A DNA stretch of 7,866 nucleotides from CAZCWX01 sp964502465 (GTDB lineage Bacteria > Desulfobacterota > Binatia > Bin18): the NCBI GenBank assembly GCA_964502465.1, contig CAZCWX010000411.1, positions 1 to 7,866 of the forward strand. The letters run 5' to 3'. Below are positions 5,357-7,866 of this stretch, piece by piece. Below the pieces are notes generated by a model. It saw only the letters and a program-made list of their open reading frames with translations. It ran no database searches and had not been told where the DNA came from. Position numbers and translations under genes: made by a program. The first letter of the stretch is position 1, and each line of letters starts with the position of its first letter.

Positions 5357-6418
5357 TTACTCAGGCTTTTCCGCAACTCCGGCTTCATTGAATGTCGCCA
5401 TTTCGTTCAACAGTCGCACAGCTGACTCCATGAGTCCCATTCCCAAGGCGGCGCCAGTTCCTTCCCCTAATCGCATGCCCAGATGCAAAAGCGGCTTCAC
5501 CTGAAGGGCATCAAGCACCCGGCGATGTCCTTGCTCGGCTGACAGATGAGCAAAAAGGAGGCGATCCTTTACTGCAGGGTGAAGAGCACACGCAGCCCAG
5601 GCGCCAGCAGTGGCAATGAACCCATCAACCATGACAGGCACGGAGAGTGCCGCACCAGCCAGACAGACACCGGTAATGCTGGCAATTTCAAACCCCCCTA
5701 CACCGGCAAGCACGCCAACGGGGTCGGCGGGATCGGGTCGGTGACAAGATAAACTCTGACGCACGATCGCGATTTTCTTTCGCCTTGTCGCACTGTCGAT
5801 ACCAGTTCCAGCACCGGTCAATTCCTCAGGAGGAATTCCGCTGAACGCCGACAACATCGCAGCCGCAGCCGTGGTGTTGCCGATTCCCATCTCACCAACC
5901 CCGAGCAACTGCGCCCCGGCGCGGACTGCCTCCTCAGTCACGGCGATACCGGTTTCGATCGCCTGCAGCGCCTCTGCGCGGGTCATCGCCGGTCCGCGAG
6001 CGAAGTTGGCAGTACCGTGTTTGATCTTTCGTTGGATGAGGCCTGGCAAGTGAGAAGCGAAATCATAGTCCACTCCCACATCGACCACTTTCACGGTGAT
6101 CCCAAGCTGACGAGCGAGGACGGTGATGGCCGCACCGCCGTGCAGGAAATTCTGTACCATCTGGGCGGTCACTTCTTTTGGGTAGGCACTCACTCCTTCA
6201 GCACTGACCCCATGGTCCGCACAGAAGACGAACAACACTTTGCTCTCAACCATGGGCCGTTCCTGACCGGTCATGAGTGCGCAGTGGAGCGCAAGCTCCT
6301 CTAAGCGCCCCAGGCTGCCCTGCGGTTTGGTCAAGTGGTCGAGGCGGGACTGTACGCGATGCGCGAGCTGGTGATCGATTGGCTGAATCCTCTCCAGGGT
6401 CTGCTCAAGCAGCCCCAT
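5357..6418 (-). CDS. cobT: Nicotinate-nucleotide:dimethylbenzimidazole phosphoribosyltransferase CobT
   Basis: CobT moves phosphoribose from nicotinate mononucleotide onto the lower-ligand base, giving alpha-ribazole 5'-phosphate, which is later joined to the GDP-activated cobinamide. This 353-residue protein is of normal length and complete. Motifs in order: LDHLTKPQGSLGRLEELA at 26-43, FCADHGVSAEGVSAYP at 65-80, VTAQMVQNFLHGGAAI at 83-98, VVDVGVD at 111-117, GVGEMGIGNTTAAAA at 173-187, TGAGTGID at 201-208, GGFEIASITG at 241-250, MVDGFIATAGAW at 263-274, and HLGMRLGEGTGAALGM at 312-327. Glu319 in RLGEGTG corresponds to the catalytic glutamate (Glu317) of the Salmonella enzyme. The ATG at 6418 lies three bases after the cobU stop, with its AAAGGA SD inside the last cobU codons, so the two are translationally coupled. 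A repeat-filled 106-base gap follows. Confidence 0.96.
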   Translation of the reverse strand: MGLLEQTLERIQPIDHQLAHRVQSRLDHLTKPQGSLGRLEELALHCALMTGQERPMVESKVLFVFCADHGVSAEGVSAYPKEVTAQMVQNFLHGGAAITVLARQLGITVKVVDVGVDYDFASHLPGLIQRKIKHGTANFARGPAMTRAEALQAIETGIAVTEEAVRAGAQLLGVGEMGIGNTTAAAAMLSAFSGIPPEELTGAGTGIDSATRRKKIAIVRQSLSCHRPDPADPVGVLAGVGGFEIASITGVCLAGAALSVPVMVDGFIATAGAWAACALHPAVKDRLLFAHLSAEQGHRRVLDALQVKPLLHLGMRLGEGTGAALGMGLMESAVRLLNEMATFNEAGVAEKPE

Positions 6419-6421
6419 GGT

Positions 6422-6961
6422 TTATCCTTTCACTTTTAGTGGTAAGCCGGCGGCCATAAACACGACTTCCTTGCACGCTTTCGCCAAGTGTTGGTTCACT
6501 GCACCAAGGAGGTCACGGTATTCGCGGCCCACAGGCGAGTCTGGGACCAATCCCAGACCAACTTCATTGCTGACCACAAGGAAGTGAAAAGGGAAAAGCG
6601 GGATTTCTTCTATCAACTCAGCAACCTGGTTTTCCAACGCTTCTTTCTGGTTGCTCAGCAAAGCGTTTGACACCCACAGCGTCACGCAATCGAGCACCAC
6701 TGCGCCAATGGTGTCATCGAGTTCTTTCAGCCGCCAGACGACTTCAAGTGGTTCTTCAATGGTTTCCCATCGTCGGCTGCGCCGCCGAGCCCGGTGGCGA
6801 GAAATACGCTTTCTCATTTCCTCGTCTTTGGCCTCTGCGGTTGCCAGGTACACGAGCCTGCCGTCCCACTCCTGCGCTCGTTGCAGTGCATAGGCACTCT
6901 TCCCGGCACGCGCACCGCCGAGCACAAGGACACTCTCTCTGGCTGGTTGTGTACGTGGCAT
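6422..6961 (-). CDS. cobU: Bifunctional adenosylcobinamide kinase / adenosylcobinamide-phosphate guanylyltransferase CobU
   Basis: CobU phosphorylates adenosylcobinamide and then transfers GMP, giving adenosylcobinamide-GDP. From the ATG at 6961 the protein has 179 residues, the usual family length. It opens with the P-loop GGARAGKS at 15-22 following a hydrophobic strand. RISRHRARR at 52-60 contains His56, which aligns with the histidine guanylylated in the Salmonella enzyme, followed by RRWETIEEP at 63-71. VVLDCVTLWVSNALL at 88-102 and VVSNEVGLGLVPDSPVGREYRDLLGAVNQHLA at 129-160 are characteristic. A strong AAGGAGG lies at 6966-6972. The reading frame stays open to 7147, but those 62 extra residues are proline-rich and unlike the family, and would cross the promoter region. 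It is the first gene of the cobalamin cluster, coupled to cobT. Confidence 0.95.
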   Translation of the reverse strand: MPRTQPARESVLVLGGARAGKSAYALQRAQEWDGRLVYLATAEAKDEEMRKRISRHRARRRSRRWETIEEPLEVVWRLKELDDTIGAVVLDCVTLWVSNALLSNQKEALENQVAELIEEIPLFPFHFLVVSNEVGLGLVPDSPVGREYRDLLGAVNQHLAKACKEVVFMAAGLPLKVKG

Positions 6962-6965
6962 ACGA

Positions 6966-6972
6966 CCTCCTT
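6966..6972 (-). promoter_or_regulatory. Ribosome binding site that decides the cobU start
   Basis: AAGGAGG on the minus strand with GGAG five bases from the ATG at 6961. It selects this ATG over the longer open frame starting at 7147. Confidence 0.75.
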
Positions 6973-6984
6973 CTCCAGGGAACT

Positions 6985-7014
6985 CCCCATATCGGGGGGC
7001 TCTACAATTGACAA
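6985..7014 (-). promoter_or_regulatory. Possible promoter of the cobalamin cluster, with a small hairpin
   Basis: TTGTCA at 7009-7014 and TATGGG at 6986-6991 are separated by exactly 17 bases on the minus strand and would start transcription some 18-20 bases before cobU. The -35 is good but the -10 is poor. A CCCC/GGGG inverted repeat (6985-6988 with 6994-6997, loop ATATC) overlaps the -10. There is no B12-box-like sequence, and the 147-base gap is too short for a full cobalamin riboswitch. Confidence 0.3.
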
Positions 7015-7069
7015 GAGGGGCACGCAAAGGAGCAAGGGATGAAGGAGGAGGAGCTGGAAGGGGGCTAAC

Positions 7070-7083
7070 GCGCTTGCACGCGC
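7070..7083. promoter_or_regulatory. 14-bp palindrome, candidate TetR operator
   Basis: GCGCTTGCACGCGC reads as GCGC-N-TGCA-N-GCGC, a palindrome broken at only one symmetric pair. It lies 25 bases before the TetR start and overlaps a possible -35 (TTGCAC at 7074-7079, which has a weak TAAGCG 17 bases downstream). TetR regulators commonly repress themselves through such sites, so this is a reasonable operator candidate, unproven. Confidence 0.4.
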
Positions 7084-7108
7084 TGACTGAATCCAGTAAG
7101 CGCAGAGC

Positions 7109-7828
7109 ATGGCACGCAAGAAGGGAACGGAAAAGGGTCTGAAACATGCGCTACGGGAAGAGTCGATCCTGCAGGCTGCAGCCGCCTGTTTCGGCGAGCA
7201 AGGGTACCGTGCGACAACCCTCGAGGCCGTAGCGGAACGTCTCGGCATTTCGCGCGTCACATTGTACCGCTACTGTCCCAGCAAAGAAGAGTTGCTCATC
7301 CGTGTTTTTGAACGTTCCATCGCCATTTTCCAGCGTGGGCTCAAACAGATTTGCACACAAGACATCCCTCCAGAAGAAAAACTCCGCCAAATCATCCACC
7401 ATCAGGTCCGCTTGATGGCCGATCATCGGAATTTTCTCTCGGTTTTTTTCAGCGAAGAGGGGAACCTCCCAGCCGACATGGCGCGGCGGGCGCGGACTGA
7501 ACGCCGCGCCTATAGTGCCCTGATTGAAGGGGTGATCCGTGAAGGCATCGAGGGCGGACGACTGGCTCCCTTGTCACCGAAACTGCTGACGTTCGCTTTG
7601 CTTGGTATGTGCAACTGGCTCTATCAATGGTACCAACCCGAAGGGGCGCTTTCTGCCGATGAAGTCGCGCGGATTTTCGTCAGGCTGGTTGAACACGGCT
7701 ATCTGCACGACGACCCGCAGCAGGAAGTGCTTCAACGTCTGCAACGAGTGGAAATAGAACTCGCTGAGTTGCGTGGACTCTTGCAAACCTCAAACCTCAA
7801 GCCTCAAGCCCCAAGTCCTATGGCATGA
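7109..7828 (+). CDS. TetR/AcrR-family transcriptional regulator
   Basis: This 239-residue regulator has the TetR N-terminal DNA-binding domain at about 14-63: EESILQAAAACFGEQGYRATTLEAVAERLGISRVTLYRYCPSKEELLIRVFE. Here LEAVAERLGISRVTLYRYCPSKEEL is the helix-turn-helix and following helix 4. The C-terminal ligand domain (about 85-200), with FLSVFFSEEGNLP at 109-121 and LGMCNWLYQWYQPEGALSADEVARIFVRLVEHGYL at 165-199, resembles TetR regulators of the KstR2/fatty-acid-degradation type. That would point to an acyl-CoA-like ligand, by family resemblance only. Residues 203-226 form a probable coiled coil, an addition to the core fold. The last dozen residues (SNLKPQAPSPMA) come from a 7-bp repeat. 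An in-frame stop at 7097 fixes the start to 7109 or later; no clear SD is visible. It is divergent from cobU, so it could control the cobalamin cluster, itself, or genes beyond the right edge. Confidence 0.9.
   Translation: MARKKGTEKGLKHALREESILQAAAACFGEQGYRATTLEAVAERLGISRVTLYRYCPSKEELLIRVFERSIAIFQRGLKQICTQDIPPEEKLRQIIHHQVRLMADHRNFLSVFFSEEGNLPADMARRARTERRAYSALIEGVIREGIEGGRLAPLSPKLLTFALLGMCNWLYQWYQPEGALSADEVARIFVRLVEHGYLHDDPQQEVLQRLQRVEIELAELRGLLQTSNLKPQAPSPMA
7784..7818. repeat. 7-bp tandem repeat forming the end of the TetR gene
   Basis: Five exact-phase heptamers: CAAACCT, CAAACCT, CAAGCCT, CAAGCCC, CAAGTCC. They lie within the last codons of the TetR-family gene and end just before its stop codon, so the array is translated in the C-terminal tail. 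Consensus CAAGCCT; the reverse complement (AGGCTTG) is similar to the CTTTGGC-type units at 3489-3523 in cobD. Confidence 0.75.
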
Positions 7829-7866
7829 TCCCATGTCGCGTTTTTGCTCCGAGCGGCGCGGTATTT

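Noticed and set aside
7041..7060. Purine-rich AGGAGGAGG stretch as the TetR ribosome binding site
   Set aside because: It is about 50 bases from the ATG at 7109, and the frame upstream of that ATG is closed by a stop at 7097.
6962..7147. N-terminal extension of cobU up to an in-frame start at 7147
   Set aside because: The 62 extra residues are proline-rich and unlike the family, overlap the start of the divergent TetR gene, and a strong AAGGAGG precedes the ATG at 6961, which gives the normal CobU length.
7833..7866. Start of another plus-strand gene at ATG 7833
   Set aside because: The frame stays open for the remaining 11 codons, but there is no SD and too little sequence to judge.

Overview
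This 7.9-kb window looks like the chromosome of an uncultured Gram-negative bacterium of moderately high GC. The genes are closely packed, the membrane lipid chemistry is bacterial (a front-end-type acyl desaturase), and the regulators are of XRE and TetR type. I cannot fix the phylum. The short-period degenerate tandem repeats at gene ends recall genomes of large-genome environmental lineages, but that is only an impression.

Layout, left to right. (1) Positions 1-105 hold the start of a minus-strand gene that runs off the left edge. (2) Positions 208-2083 hold a tight minus-strand operon, read from right to left: a membrane fatty-acid desaturase, then 10 nt later an XRE-type HTH protein with an internal hydrophobic segment, then 6 nt later an unrecognised 164-residue protein. 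Upstream of the desaturase lie a leader of about 130 nt with two short hairpins and an AT-rich block made of three 12-bp tandem units, which is the probable promoter/operator. (3) Positions 2381-6961 hold a five-gene minus-strand cobalamin cluster, in transcription order cobU, cobT, cbiZ, cbiB, cobD. (4) A divergent TetR-family regulator follows at 7109-7828, with a small palindrome in the intergenic region.

The cobalamin genes make biochemical sense together. CbiZ removes the aminopropanol arm of salvaged adenosylcobinamide to give adenosylcobyric acid. CobD makes aminopropanol phosphate from threonine phosphate, and CbiB attaches it. CobU activates the product with GMP, and CobT makes the alpha-ribazole phosphate for the lower ligand. 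This is a salvage/remodelling and nucleotide-loop assembly module. Cobalamin synthase (CobS), which joins the two halves, is not in the window, and neither is any corrin-ring gene.

The most unusual feature is a set of degenerate tandem repeats with periods of 7 or 9 bp, sitting at the ends of cob genes and of the TetR gene. One is translated into the N-terminus of CobD, one surrounds the start of cbiZ and separates it from a perfect Shine-Dalgarno sequence, one lies just past cobT, and one forms the C-terminal tail of the TetR protein. I see no CRISPR array, tRNA, rRNA, insertion sequence or cobalamin riboswitch.
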